Assembly: GCF_012524205.1 (NCBI RefSeq)
Contig: NZ_JABACI010000002.1
Location: 124,001 to 188,000 of the forward strand
Direction of reading: 5' to 3'
Origin: Microbacterium salsuginis
Lineage (GTDB): Bacteria > Actinomycetota > Actinomycetes > Actinomycetales > Microbacteriaceae
Length of the DNA: 64,000 nt
Shown: positions 1 to 8,368 of the stretch, in pieces
Numbering within the stretch: the stretch's first letter is position 1
Layout: each line of letters opens with the position of its first letter
The notes under the pieces: generated by a model
The model's input: only the letters and a program-made list of their open reading frames with translations
What the model was told of the DNA's origin: nothing
Databases searched by the model: none
Program-made: the position numbers and the translations under genes

Positions 1-592
1 CCAGCACCTCGGCGAGCGAGATCGCCGACAGCGGGTAGCGCTGCGCCGCTACGACGACCACCGAATTGCCGGTCACGAGTGCCGGGGCGATGGCCGAGAC
101 CAGCCCGACGAGGGCCGTGTCCTGCGGGGCGATGACGCCGACGACCCCGGTGGGCTCGGGCACGGAGATGTTGAAGTAAGGGCCGGCGACGGGGTTGCCG
201 TTGCCGGCAACCTGCCCGAACTTGTCACACCAGCCGGCGTACCAGACCCAGCGGTCGATCGCTTCGTCGACTTCTGCGGTCGCGGCCGACGCCGACACCC
301 CGGTCTGCTGCACGATCTCGTCGACGAACTGCGCGCGGCGGCCCTCGAGCAGCTCGGCCACGCGATACAGCACCTGACCGCGGTTGTAGGCGGTGGCGCC
401 CGACCAGCCCTTGACGGCGCCACGAGCTGCGACGACAGCATCCCGTGCGTCCTTGCGGGAGGCCAGCGCCGCATTGGCCAGGAACGCGCCCTTGTTCGAG
501 ACGACCTCGTAGGTGCGGCCGGACTCGCTGCGCGGGAAGGCGCCGCCGATGAAGAGCTTGTACGTCTTCGGAACGCTGAGTCGCTTGCTCAT
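1..592 (-). CDS. Aldehyde dehydrogenase, N-terminal part (runs off the window edge)
   Basis: NAD(P)-dependent aldehyde dehydrogenase superfamily, oxidising an aldehyde to the acid. About 197 residues are visible. They start MSKRLSVPKTYKLFIGG and include the cofactor-domain segment IAPALVTGNSVVVVAAQ. The catalytic Glu and Cys lie beyond the left edge, so activity cannot be judged. The ATG shares ATGA with the stop of the next aldehyde dehydrogenase upstream, so the two are probably translationally coupled. With deoC at the head of the cluster, a likely shared task is removing acetaldehyde released from deoxyribose 5-phosphate; this is inference. It differs from its neighbour in sequence, so it is a paralogue and not a recent duplicate. 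Confidence 0.9.
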   Translation of the reverse strand, partial: MSKRLSVPKTYKLFIGGAFPRSESGRTYEVVSNKGAFLANAALASRKDARDAVVAARGAVKGWSGATAYNRGQVLYRVAELLEGRRAQFVDEIVQQTGVSASAATAEVDEAIDRWVWYAGWCDKFGQVAGNGNPVAGPYFNISVPEPTGVVGVIAPQDTALVGLVSAIAPALVTGNSVVVVAAQRYPLSAISLAEVL

Positions 593-2031
593 GCGCGCGC
601 TCCCTTCAGGTAGGCGGCCAGTCCGTGGCGGCCGCCCTCGCGACCGTACCCGGATTCCTTGTACCCGCCGAACGGCGAGGACGGGTCGAATCGGTTGAAC
701 GTGTTCGCCCACACCACGCCAGCGCGCAGCCGATCGGCCACGGCGAGGATGCGGGAGCCCTTGTCGGACCAAATGCCCGCCGACAGCCCGTAGGGAGTGT
801 TGTTCGCCTTGTCGATCGCCTCGGACGGCGTGCGGAAGGTGAGCACCGACAGCACCGGCCCGAAGATCTCGTCGCGGGCGATGCGGTGGCTGGCCTGCAC
901 ATTCGTGAAGATCGTCGGCGCGAACCAGAAGCCGTTGTCGGGGATGACGCAGTCCGCGCTCCAGCGCTCTGCGCCCTCCTCCTCGCCGATGCGGCTGAGC
1001 TCGCGGATGCGGTCCAGCTGCTCGCGCGAATTGATGGCGCCGATGTCGGTGTTCTTGTCCAGTGGATCGCCCAGCCGCAGCGTCGACAGGCGGCTCTTGA
1101 GTCGGTCGACGACCTCATCGTGGATCGACTCCTGCACGAGCAGCCGGCTGCCGGCGCAGCACACGTGGCCCTGGTTGAAGAAGATGCCGTTGACGATGCC
1201 CTCGATCGCCTGGTCGATCGGAGCGTCTTCGAACACGATGTTCGCGGCCTTGCCGCCGAGCTCGAGCGTCAGCTTCTTGTCGGTGCCGGCGACGGACTTC
1301 GCGATCTCGCGACCCACGCCGGTCGAGCCGGTGAAGGCGACCTTGTCGACATCGGGGTGCCGCACGATGGCCGCCCCCGTCGACCCTGCACCGGTGACGA
1401 TGTTGACGACGCCGGGCGGCAGGTCGGCCTGCTGCAGGATCTCGGCGAAGATGAGTGCCGACAGAGGCGTCGTCTCGGCCGGCTTGATGACGACGGTGTT
1501 GCCCGCGGCGAGCGCCGGTGCGATCTTCCACGCGAGCATGAGCAGCGGGAAGTTCCAGGGGATCACCTGTCCGGCGACACCGAGCGGCTTCGGGTCGGCC
1601 CCGAGGCCCGCGTAGTCGAGCTTGTCAGCCCAGCCTGCGTAGTAGAAGAACCACGCGGCGACCAGCGGCACGTCGACGTCGCGGCTCTCCTTGATCGGCT
1701 TGCCGTTGTCGAGGCTCTCCGCGACCGCCAGCTCGCGGGCGCGCTCCTGCACCAGGCGCGCGATGCGGAAGAGGTACTTGCCCCGGTCGCGTCCGCTCAT
1801 CTTCGACCAGGTCTTGTCGAAGGCGCGACGGGCGGCGACGACCGCGGCATCGACATCCGCCTCGCTCGCCGAGGCGATCGTGGCGATGTGCTTCTCGTCG
1901 GCCGGAGAGATGGTGGCGAAGGATTCGCCCGTGCCCTCCCGGAAGTCGCCGTCGATGAAGAGGCCGTACTCGGGCTTCAGTGAGAGGATCGCCCGGGACT
2001 CGGGAGCCGGGGCGTATTCGAGGAAACTCAT
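589..2031 (-). CDS. Aldehyde dehydrogenase (NAD(P)+)
   Basis: Complete 480-residue aldehyde dehydrogenase, the usual family length. Visible motifs are IPWNFPLLM (about 157-165), the cofactor-loop segment FTGSTGVG (233-240), the general-base Glu in LELGGK (about 257) and the nucleophile Cys in GHVCCAGSR (first Cys, about 291). It oxidises aldehydes in the cytoplasm; the substrate is not readable from sequence. It lies 25 bp downstream of deoC and overlaps the following aldehyde dehydrogenase by 4 bp, so the three probably form one transcript. Acetaldehyde from DeoC is a plausible substrate (inference). Confidence 0.95.
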   Translation of the reverse strand: MSFLEYAPAPESRAILSLKPEYGLFIDGDFREGTGESFATISPADEKHIATIASASEADVDAAVVAARRAFDKTWSKMSGRDRGKYLFRIARLVQERARELAVAESLDNGKPIKESRDVDVPLVAAWFFYYAGWADKLDYAGLGADPKPLGVAGQVIPWNFPLLMLAWKIAPALAAGNTVVIKPAETTPLSALIFAEILQQADLPPGVVNIVTGAGSTGAAIVRHPDVDKVAFTGSTGVGREIAKSVAGTDKKLTLELGGKAANIVFEDAPIDQAIEGIVNGIFFNQGHVCCAGSRLLVQESIHDEVVDRLKSRLSTLRLGDPLDKNTDIGAINSREQLDRIRELSRIGEEEGAERWSADCVIPDNGFWFAPTIFTNVQASHRIARDEIFGPVLSVLTFRTPSEAIDKANNTPYGLSAGIWSDKGSRILAVADRLRAGVVWANTFNRFDPSSPFGGYKESGYGREGGRHGLAAYLKGARA

Positions 2032-2056
2032 GTCAGTCCTAGTCGCCTTGTCTGTC

Positions 2057-3064
2057 TTAGTCGATCGTGACGTAGTCGGCGCCGGAGTAGTGCCCGGTCT
2101 TCAGCTTCTGACGCTGCAGCAGCACGTCGTTGAGGAGGCTGGATGCTCCGTACCGGAAGAGGTGCGGCTGCAGCCACTCCTCGCCCACGGTCTCGGCGAC
2201 GGTCACGAGGTACTTGATGGCGTCCTTGGACGTGCGGATGCCGCCCGCGGGCTTGACGCCGACCTTCTCGCCCGTCGCACGATGCCAGTCGCGCACGACC
2301 TCGAGCATCAGCAGCGTGACGGGGAGGGTCGCCGCCGGCGACACCTTGCCGGTGGAGGTCTTGATGAAGTCGCCGCCCGCGAGGATCGACAGCCACGAAG
2401 CGCGTTTGACGTTGTCGTATGTGTTGAGCTCACCGGTCTCGAGGATCACCTTGAGCGACGCGTACGTGCCGTCTTCGCGACGGCACGCCTGCTTCACGCG
2501 GGCGATCTGGTCGAACACCAGCCCGTACCGGCCGGCGAGGAACGCGCCGCGGTCGATCACCATGTCGATCTCGTCCGCGCCGTGCGCCACGGCCTCCGCG
2601 GTGTCGGCGAGCTTGATCTCCAGCGACGCACGTCCGCTCGGGAACGCCGTCGCTACCGCAGCGACCGAGACGCCGCCTTCGTCGGGGTCGCCGTGAGCGG
2701 AACCGAGCGCTGCCACGGCGTGCGGCACCATGTCGCCATACACACAGACGGCCGCGACTCGCGGACACGTCGGGTCGGAGGCATCCGGATTCAACGCCTT
2801 CGCAACGAGCGAGCGCACCTTGCCCGGCGTGTCGGCGCCCTCGAGGGTCGTGAGGTCGATGAGCTCGATGATCTTGTCGAGCGCCCACGCCTTGGACGTC
2901 GTCTTGATCGAGCGGGTGCCCAAGCCCGCCGCGCGCTGCTCGAGACCGACGGCGTCCACGCCTGCCAGCCCGTGCAGGTAGCGCCGCAGGGTGGTGTCGT
3001 CGGGCTCGCCGCCGAGCAGCTCGACGGCCCGCTCGGGCAGCGTCTGCAGGTCGGTCCGGCTCAT
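2057..3064 (-). CDS. deoC: Deoxyribose-phosphate aldolase
   Basis: Class I aldolase that splits 2-deoxyribose 5-phosphate into glyceraldehyde 3-phosphate and acetaldehyde in deoxynucleoside catabolism. The 335-residue length fits the long DERA subgroup. The Schiff-base Lys is in GGDFIKTSTGK (about 235), and the second active-site Lys is in VGVKPAGGIR near residue 270. The ATG at 3064 follows a good ribosome-binding site (GGGAGA). It is the first gene of a probable three-gene transcript with two aldehyde dehydrogenases, which would let the cell oxidise the acetaldehyde product. No repressor gene of the DeoR type lies in the visible flank. Confidence 0.96.
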   Translation of the reverse strand: MSRTDLQTLPERAVELLGGEPDDTTLRRYLHGLAGVDAVGLEQRAAGLGTRSIKTTSKAWALDKIIELIDLTTLEGADTPGKVRSLVAKALNPDASDPTCPRVAAVCVYGDMVPHAVAALGSAHGDPDEGGVSVAAVATAFPSGRASLEIKLADTAEAVAHGADEIDMVIDRGAFLAGRYGLVFDQIARVKQACRREDGTYASLKVILETGELNTYDNVKRASWLSILAGGDFIKTSTGKVSPAATLPVTLLMLEVVRDWHRATGEKVGVKPAGGIRTSKDAIKYLVTVAETVGEEWLQPHLFRYGASSLLNDVLLQRQKLKTGHYSGADYVTID

Positions 3065-3107
3065 TGTTCTCCCTCAGTCATGTGGCTCGTGCGAGGGCGA
3101 GGACGCC

Positions 3108-3488
3108 TCACCCGGTGGTCTTGGCCGGCGCGGGTTGCGGGACGCTCGTCCTCGAGTGCCGCAGCAGGACGACGACGCCGATCCCGACGACGACCACGAA
3201 CGCGATCGACAGTGTCGAGAAGGCGAACCAGTTCTCGTCCAGGGCGAGGACGATCGCCGCCGAGATGACCGCGATCGCCGCGGCCGCCAGCTTGGATGCG
3301 AACTTCAAGCCTACCCCGGGTGTGAGCCTCCCGGCGGGCGAGTCACCGCGCGAGAGGATCAGGTCGGCGAACGCATCGAGCGTGGCCAGCAGCGACGCCG
3401 AGTACGCGACGGCGCAGCCGAGCGCACCCCACAGGTTGACGGGATTCGCGGCGGCGGCGTCGGCGGCGAGGAGTTCCAGCGGATTCAC
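3108..3488 (-). CDS. Small membrane protein of unknown function
   Basis: 126-residue protein from a GTG start. Hydrophobic stretches at about 50-67 and 73-93 should span the membrane, and an N-terminal segment (about 20-40) is weakly hydrophobic; the tail is Pro/Ala-rich. I do not recognise the family. The start is supported by a TACGAT hexamer 6 nt before the GTG, which fits a leaderless transcript. It stands between ribF and deoC on the same strand, 43 bp before deoC, and could be co-transcribed with it. No catalytic motif is visible. Confidence 0.75.
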   Translation of the reverse strand: MNPLELLAADAAAANPVNLWGALGCAVAYSASLLATLDAFADLILSRGDSPAGRLTPGVGLKFASKLAAAAIAVISAAIVLALDENWFAFSTLSIAFVVVVGIGVVVLLRHSRTSVPQPAPAKTTG

Positions 3489-3494
3489 GCCTCG

Positions 3495-3500
3495 ATCGTA
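3495..3500 (-). promoter_or_regulatory. Putative -10 element of a leaderless promoter
   Basis: TACGAT reading on the minus strand, 6 nt before the GTG at 3488. The spacing puts the expected transcription start at or next to the start codon and leaves no room for a ribosome-binding site. No clear -35 hexamer is seen. Confidence 0.5.
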
Positions 3501-3536
3501 GGCGTCGGAGGGCGCGCGGGTCTACGGCGCGGCCGG

Positions 3537-4508
3537 TCAGGACAGCTCGCGCCGCACTTGCGCGACGTCGTCGGTCATCTGCGTGATGAGCGGCTCAACT
3601 CCTTCGAACGCGACCATGCCACGGATCCGCTCGACGAACTCGACGTCGACGACGTGCCCGTACAGGTCGAGATCCGTCTCGTCGAGCACGTACGCCTCGA
3701 CCTGCGGCACGTCGATGTCGTCGAAGGTGGGGTTCGTGCCCACGCTGATCGCCGCCGGATAGCGCACGCTGCTGCGGGGATTCAGGGCGCCGTCGCCCGG
3801 TGCGCCGCCATCGACCAGCCAGCCGGCGTACACGCCCTCGGCGGGCACGAATCCCTCGAGGTCGGCGGCGAGATTCGCGGTCGGGAAGCCCAGCTCGCGT
3901 CCGCGCTTGAGGCCGTGGACGACCTCGCCGCGCACCGCGTGCGGACGGCCGAGGAGCCGCGCGGCACCCGCGACGTCGCCTTCGGTCAGCAGCTCGCGCA
4001 CCCATGTGGAAGACACCCGGCGCCCCTCGTCGATCGCTCTCACGTCCTCGATCACGTCGACCTCGAACCCGAACTCGGCGCCGAGCTCGCGCAGCAGTTC
4101 GGGGTTGCCCGCACCGCCGCGGCCGAAGCGGAAGTCGGCGCCGACGAGCACGATCCGCACCCCCAGTGCGCCGACGAGCACGTGCTCGACGAACTCGCGG
4201 GCGCCGAGGTCTGCCAGTGCGCGATCGAAGGTGAGCATGAGCGTCGCGTCGACCCCGGTGTCGGCCAGCAGCTGCAGCTTCTGCCCCGCGCTGACCAGGC
4301 TGTCGGGGCAGATCTCGGGACGCAGCAGAGCGAGCGGGTTGCGGTCGAAGGTGACCGCGACCACGCGGGCCCCCGCGGCGGCGGCATCCACGCGGGCGCG
4401 GTCGATCACCGCTCGGTGACCCGAGTGCACGCCGTCGAACTTGCCGATCGCGACCACGGAGGGGCCGAACCCGGCCGGGACATCGCCCGGGGCGCGGAAG
4501 ACGATCAC
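3537..4508 (-). CDS. ribF: Bifunctional riboflavin kinase / FAD synthetase
   Basis: Converts riboflavin to FMN (C-terminal kinase) and FMN to FAD (N-terminal adenylyltransferase) in the cytoplasm. The N-terminal nucleotidyltransferase has IGKFDGVHSGHRAV and the STWVRELL segment. The C-terminal kinase has RGRELGFPTANL and SVGTNPTFDD. I start it at the GTG at 4508, giving 323 residues, the family norm; an upstream in-frame extension is Arg-rich and unlike RibF. This GTG shares GTGA with the stop of the membrane-protein gene upstream, implying coupling. No FMN riboswitch is visible here. Confidence 0.95.
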   Translation of the reverse strand: MIVFRAPGDVPAGFGPSVVAIGKFDGVHSGHRAVIDRARVDAAAAGARVVAVTFDRNPLALLRPEICPDSLVSAGQKLQLLADTGVDATLMLTFDRALADLGAREFVEHVLVGALGVRIVLVGADFRFGRGGAGNPELLRELGAEFGFEVDVIEDVRAIDEGRRVSSTWVRELLTEGDVAGAARLLGRPHAVRGEVVHGLKRGRELGFPTANLAADLEGFVPAEGVYAGWLVDGGAPGDGALNPRSSVRYPAAISVGTNPTFDDIDVPQVEAYVLDETDLDLYGHVVDVEFVERIRGMVAFEGVEPLITQMTDDVAQVRRELS

Positions 4509-4948
4509 GACCTCGCCTCCGCAGCTGCGGTGACGGGGACGGATGCCGCGGGCCGGTGCGTCACCAGCCACCACAGGCCGAGGAACGGCAGCACGAGCGG
4601 AACGAAGACGTAGCCGCGCCCGAACCACGACCAGACCGAGTCGTGGGCGAACAGCTCGGGGACGGCGAGGCTCAGAGTGCCGACGACCAACACCCCCACG
4701 AGCTCGAACACGATCGCCACCCAGGCCACCAGATACCAGCCGCGCCGGCCCGCGAACACCAGGGCGAGCGTCGCGACGATGTAGACGACGGCCGACACCG
4801 CCGACAGCGTGTAGGCCAGCGGTGCCTCGTCGAACCGCTGCACGATCTGGACGAAGGAGCGGCCGGTGGCGGCGAGCGCCATGATCGCGTACACGATCAC
4901 GAGCACGCGGCCGATTCCGGTCATGCGAGGGCGGGGCGGCGTCGACAT
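4505..4948 (-). CDS. Four-helix membrane protein of unknown function
   Basis: 147-residue protein with four hydrophobic segments (about 12-30, 45-67, 71-95 and 112-130) and a short basic N-terminus. No enzymatic motif can be seen. It overlaps ribF by 4 bp (GTGA) and is therefore probably co-translated with it, but no functional link to flavin synthesis can be read. The ATG is preceded by TAAAAT 9 nt upstream and a GAGGGG stretch, so this is a likely promoter-proximal gene. Confidence 0.8.
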   Translation of the reverse strand: MSTPPRPRMTGIGRVLVIVYAIMALAATGRSFVQIVQRFDEAPLAYTLSAVSAVVYIVATLALVFAGRRGWYLVAWVAIVFELVGVLVVGTLSLAVPELFAHDSVWSWFGRGYVFVPLVLPFLGLWWLVTHRPAASVPVTAAAEARS

Positions 4949-4957
4949 ATCCCCTCG

Positions 4958-4963
4958 ATTTTA
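4958..4963 (-). promoter_or_regulatory. Putative -10 element for the membrane protein-ribF unit
   Basis: TAAAAT on the minus strand, 9 nt before the ATG at 4948, in the 70-bp gap behind the truB-linked membrane gene. It matches the actinobacterial TAnnnT consensus well, and the 5' leader would be only a few bases. No convincing -35 element was found. Confidence 0.45.
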
Positions 4964-5018
4964 GTTCGGATGCCGCTCCCCCGGCGCCGCGCGGATGTGC
5001 GGCCCTGCCGGGCGGCGA

Positions 5019-5387
5019 TCACGCGACCTGGACGGTCCAGATGACCTGCATGCGCCACACCATCACGGCGATCGACAGCGCCGCGATGCCCATGATCACC
5101 GTGCTCCAGCGGCTGCGCTCGAGCAGCGCCCATGCGACCGCCGCCAGCGGCAGCAGCGCGGCCGACACGAGGTAGACCCAGAACTCCAGCAGGCTCCCGG
5201 TCGGGGGGTTGCCGGCGAGGGGCGCGATGATCGCGATCACGATCTGGGCGACGAGGAGCAGCTCGACGAGGGCGAGCGCGCCGACTGTCCAGTCGCTCGG
5301 GCGGCGACCGGCGAGGCCGGCGATGACGCAGAACAGCCCGGCGCCGACCGCGACGACCAGTTGCGCGATCGTGAACCACAGGATCAT
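5019..5387 (-). CDS. Small membrane protein linked to truB
   Basis: 122 residues beginning MILWFTIAQL, with four predicted membrane helices (about 3-24, 34-55, 68-89 and 95-112) and almost no soluble part. Family not recognised. Its ATG shares ATGA with the truB stop codon, so translation is very likely coupled. A longer in-frame reading upstream is only the antisense of truB. It has the same size and layout as the membrane protein before ribF but is not obviously homologous. Confidence 0.8.
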   Translation of the reverse strand: MILWFTIAQLVVAVGAGLFCVIAGLAGRRPSDWTVGALALVELLLVAQIVIAIIAPLAGNPPTGSLLEFWVYLVSAALLPLAAVAWALLERSRWSTVIMGIAALSIAVMVWRMQVIWTVQVA

Positions 5388-6283
5388 GCTGATGCCTCCT
5401 CGGGCATGTTCATCGCGCTCTTGACGTCGCCGCCGCGGCGCTCGACGATCCCCACCAGCGCGCCGCCGGGATCCACGGCCGCCATCGGCGTCGTCGGGAG
5501 TCGTGCGGCCCCACCCGTCAGGCGCTTGCCATGCCGCAGATCCCGCGCCTCGTCGGCTGTGACGTGGAAGCGTCCGAGAACGGACACCGCGGCGTCCGCG
5601 GGCGAGACCATCGGTGCACTCGCGAGCGTGTCCAGCCCATGCGCGTCCTGGACGGTGAACGGGCCGATGCGTGTCCGGCGCAGCGCCGTGAGGTGTCCCC
5701 CGACGCCGAGGCCGGCACCCAGGTCGCGCGCGAGCGAGCGGATGTAGGTGCCGCTGGAGCAATCCACGACCACATCGAGGTCGACGAAGCCCGCTTCCGC
5801 GTCACTGACCTCCCGCCGCGCCAGGACGTCGAAGCGCGACACCGTGACCTCCCGTGCCTTGAGCTGCACGTCCTGCCCGGAGCGCGCCAGGTCGTACGCG
5901 CGGCGCCCTTCTACCTTGATCGCCGAGAAGGTGCTCGGCACCTGGGCGATACGCCCGGTCAGCGCGTCGACGCCCTCAACGATTGCCGAAGATGTCAGGG
6001 ATGCGGCATCCGTCGTCGACACGACCTGGCCGTCGGCGTCGTCGGTGTCGGTCGCGACACCGAGCCGGATGGTCGCCTCGTACGTCTTGTCGAGACCCAC
6101 CACGAACGTCAGTAGCCGGGTGGCGGCCTCGACGCCGAGCACGAGCAGGCCGGTGGCCATCGGGTCGAGCGTGCCGGCGTGCCCGATCTTGCGCGTGCCG
6201 AGTGCGCGCCGGGCTCGCGCGACCACATCGTGCGACGTCATGCCGCCGGGCTTGTCGACGAGGAGGATGCCGGGCGCGACCAT
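5384..6283 (-). CDS. truB: tRNA pseudouridine(55) synthase
   Basis: Makes the universal pseudouridine 55 in the T-loop of tRNAs. At 299 residues it fits the bacterial TruB family. The catalytic Asp lies in GHAGTLDPMATG, followed by the TYEATIRLG segment; CSSGTYIRSLARDLG is the conserved C-terminal catalytic-fold motif. The ATG overlaps the upstream kinase stop by one base (TGATG), and the stop overlaps the next membrane gene by four. In many bacteria truB follows rbfA in the nusA-infB operon; here it lies on the same strand but is separated from rbfA by mutY and the kinase gene. Confidence 0.97.
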   Translation of the reverse strand: MVAPGILLVDKPGGMTSHDVVARARRALGTRKIGHAGTLDPMATGLLVLGVEAATRLLTFVVGLDKTYEATIRLGVATDTDDADGQVVSTTDAASLTSSAIVEGVDALTGRIAQVPSTFSAIKVEGRRAYDLARSGQDVQLKAREVTVSRFDVLARREVSDAEAGFVDLDVVVDCSSGTYIRSLARDLGAGLGVGGHLTALRRTRIGPFTVQDAHGLDTLASAPMVSPADAAVSVLGRFHVTADEARDLRHGKRLTGGAARLPTTPMAAVDPGGALVGIVERRGGDVKSAMNMPEEASA

Positions 6284-6969
6284 CAGCGAACTCCACGGAA
6301 GACACGGCGAGGGTGCGCGAGATCGGCGTTGTCGACGATCGCGGACGCGGCCTCTGCGGGGCGCGCCTCACGCAGATAGATCTCCTGTCCCTGCCGGTAG
6401 CGCGCGTTCGACGGCGCGTCCGGATCGGGGTCGCTGCCGTCGCGCAGTGCCATGCGGGCGTATGCCACCGGCCAGGGCACCTCGAGCCACACCGACCAAT
6501 CCCACAGGTCTCGCAGCTCGGCGCGGTGCAGGAACACGCCATCGATCACGAGCACGGCGTCGCGTGGCGCCGTGACCCATTGCGACTCGGCGCGCGCATC
6601 TCGGGCGAGGTCGAAAGCGGCCAGCTGGAACCCGGTGCCGGCGCCTGCCTGCGCACCGTCGCGGAACGGATCCACGAGCACGCGGCGGAAGGTCGGGTAG
6701 TCGAACGAGTCGCGGTAGAACCCCTCCGGACTCATGCTGCCTCGTGCATATCTCTCCGAGCGAGGCCGATGGAAGTCGTCGATCGACGCCCGGAACACCG
6801 CAGCGCCGATCTCGGCGAAGGTCTCGGCGAGACCATCGGCGAAGACGGTCTTTCCCGCGCCGTCGATCCCGTCGACGGCGACGATCACCCGCCCGGCCGG
6901 GTAGTGGCGGCGCACGTCGTCCCGGAGGTCACGCCACAGCGTGGTCGTGGGCGTGACGGGAAGGCGCAT
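6283..6969 (-). CDS. Uridine kinase-like P-loop NTPase
   Basis: 228-residue protein of the phosphoribulokinase/uridine kinase type. Walker A is GIDGAGKT near residue 34; DDFHRPRSERY and DGVFLHRAELRDLWD resemble the substrate and Walker B regions of uridine kinases. It probably phosphorylates a nucleoside or small metabolite, but divergence is too great to name the substrate. It is coupled to truB by a one-base overlap and is divergent from mutY, 37 bp away. A TAGGCT hexamer 6 nt before the ATG supports this start and a leaderless mRNA. Confidence 0.85.
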   Translation of the reverse strand: MRLPVTPTTTLWRDLRDDVRRHYPAGRVIVAVDGIDGAGKTVFADGLAETFAEIGAAVFRASIDDFHRPRSERYARGSMSPEGFYRDSFDYPTFRRVLVDPFRDGAQAGAGTGFQLAAFDLARDARAESQWVTAPRDAVLVIDGVFLHRAELRDLWDWSVWLEVPWPVAYARMALRDGSDPDPDAPSNARYRQGQEIYLREARPAEAASAIVDNADLAHPRRVFRGVR

Positions 6970-6975
6970 GCCTCC

Positions 6976-6981
6976 AGCCTA
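6976..6981 (-). promoter_or_regulatory. Putative -10 element, leaderless kinase-truB transcript
   Basis: TAGGCT on the minus strand exactly 6 nt before the ATG at 6969. It lies back-to-back with the mutY -10 only 12 bp away, so the two promoters share almost all their DNA and may interfere with each other. Confidence 0.55.
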
Positions 6982-6993
6982 CGGCGGGCGGCT

Positions 6994-6999
6994 TAGGCT
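6994..6999 (+). promoter_or_regulatory. Putative -10 element, leaderless mutY transcript
   Basis: TAGGCT 7 nt before the ATG at 7007. It decides the mutY start: an in-frame ATG at 6941 lies upstream of the hexamer and inside the divergent kinase gene. Confidence 0.55.
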
Positions 7000-7006
7000 C
7001 GAAGGC

Positions 7007-7873
7007 ATGCCCGACCTCGCGACCCCGCTCGCCGCGTGGTATCGCGACAATGCCCGGGATCTGCCGTGGCGCCGACCAGGCTTCGGTGCGTGGGGAGTGC
7101 TCGTCAGCGAGTTCATGCTGCAGCAGACGCCAGTCAACCGTGTCGTCCCCCACCTCGAGCGGTGGCTCACCCGCTGGCCCACGCCGGCCGCGCTGGCGGC
7201 GGATGCCCCCGCCGAGGCGGTGCGGCAATGGGCCAACCTCGGCTACCCGCGACGGGCGCTCTGGCTGCATCGCGCGGCCGTCGAGATCCGGGATCGTCAC
7301 GGCGGCGTCGTCCCCCTTGACGTCGACCAGCTGCTGGCGCTCACCGGCATCGGCGACTACACCGCGAGAGCGGTGGCGGTATTCGCGTACGGCGACCGGC
7401 ATCCCGTCGTCGACACGAACACCAGACGCGTGCTCGCGCGGGCTGTCGACGGCCGGTCGCAGCCGGGACCGCCGTCCCGGCACGACCTCACCGCGATGGA
7501 GGCCCTTCTTCCCGACGACATCCGTGCCGCCGCCGTGGTGAACGCTGCCGCCATGGAGCTCGGCGCCACGGTCTGCGTCGCGCGCGTCCCGCGATGCGAA
7601 GCCTGTCCGGTCGCCGCGCAGTGCGCGTGGCGCGCCGCCGGGTACCCCGACACGGGCGACACGCGCCGCCGGCAGGCACGGTACGAAGGCAGCGACCGGC
7701 AGGCGCGTGGTGCGGTCCTCAAGACCCTGAGGGATGCCGCCGCCCACGCGGTGCCGTTGACCGAGGTCGTGCCGGACTGGCCTGACGCCGGTCAGCGCGA
7801 CCGCGCGATCGACTCCCTCATCGCCGACGGGCTGGCCGAAGCATCCGACGGACTGCTCCGTCTGCCCGGGTGA
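7007..7873 (+). CDS. mutY: A/G-specific adenine glycosylase
   Basis: Removes adenine mispaired with 8-oxoguanine, preventing G:C to T:A changes. The 288-residue protein has the catalytic Glu in SEFMLQQT (about 35), the helix-hairpin-helix segment LTGIGDYTARAV, the catalytic Asp in VVDTNTRRVL (about 136) and four iron-sulfur Cys at about 190, 197, 200 and 206 with the C-x6-C-x2-C-x5-C spacing. The C-terminal part after the cluster is short and shows no NUDIX-like 8-oxoG recognition domain, as in other actinobacterial MutY proteins. Start chosen from the -10 hexamer 7 nt upstream. Confidence 0.95.
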   Translation: MPDLATPLAAWYRDNARDLPWRRPGFGAWGVLVSEFMLQQTPVNRVVPHLERWLTRWPTPAALAADAPAEAVRQWANLGYPRRALWLHRAAVEIRDRHGGVVPLDVDQLLALTGIGDYTARAVAVFAYGDRHPVVDTNTRRVLARAVDGRSQPGPPSRHDLTAMEALLPDDIRAAAVVNAAAMELGATVCVARVPRCEACPVAAQCAWRAAGYPDTGDTRRRQARYEGSDRQARGAVLKTLRDAAAHAVPLTEVVPDWPDAGQRDRAIDSLIADGLAEASDGLLRLPG

Positions 7874-7913
7874 CTGCCCGAACTGCCGGACTGTCAGCGC
7901 GTCGGACGACGGA

Positions 7914-8351
7914 TCAGTCGTCGTCCTCGTCGGCCTCTCGCGGCTTGACGTAGGGGTCGGCCTCGCCCGCGTACGACGCTGCTGCGGCGATCCCCGCCAC
8001 GGCCTCATCACGCTCGCGGGCCTCGCGCAGCAGGTCCGCGATGTGCCCCGCCGTGTCGGGGAGCGCGTCGGGGATGAACTCCAGCGACGGCGTGAGCCGC
8101 ACGTTCAGGTGCTTGCCCAGCTCTGAGCGCAGCATCCCGGTCGCCGACTTCAGGGCCTGCGCCGATGCTTCACGCTCCTCGTCCGAACCGAGCACGGTGT
8201 AGAACACCGACGCGTGCTGCAGGTCGCCGGTCACCCGTACGTCGGTGATCGTCACGAATCCGAGGCGCGGGTCTCGCAGCCCCTTCTCGAGGCGCTCGGC
8301 GAGGACCACGCGGATGCGGTCTCCGAGGCGTGCCTGACGTTCCCCTGCCAT
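7914..8351 (-). CDS. rbfA: 30S ribosome-binding factor A
   Basis: Assembly factor that binds the 30S subunit during 16S rRNA 5'-end maturation. The 145-residue protein has the KH-like core (RIRVVLAERLEKGLRDPRLG, then VTITDVRVTGDLQHASVFY) and an acidic C-terminal tail (EADEDDD). I use the ATG at 8351, which has a good AGGAAGAG site; the in-frame extension upstream runs through a strong hairpin. It is the last gene of nusA-ylxR-infB-rbfA and is separated from infB by that hairpin, which may lower its expression. Confidence 0.95.
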   Translation of the reverse strand: MAGERQARLGDRIRVVLAERLEKGLRDPRLGFVTITDVRVTGDLQHASVFYTVLGSDEEREASAQALKSATGMLRSELGKHLNVRLTPSLEFIPDALPDTAGHIADLLREARERDEAVAGIAAAASYAGEADPYVKPREADEDDD

Positions 8352-8368
8352 GACTCTTCCTTTCAACG

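Noticed and set aside
4509..4628. N-terminal extension of ribF
   Set aside because: The 40 extra codons are Arg-rich, overlap the upstream membrane-protein gene and are absent from RibF proteins; the GTG at 4508 fits the 4-bp overlap.
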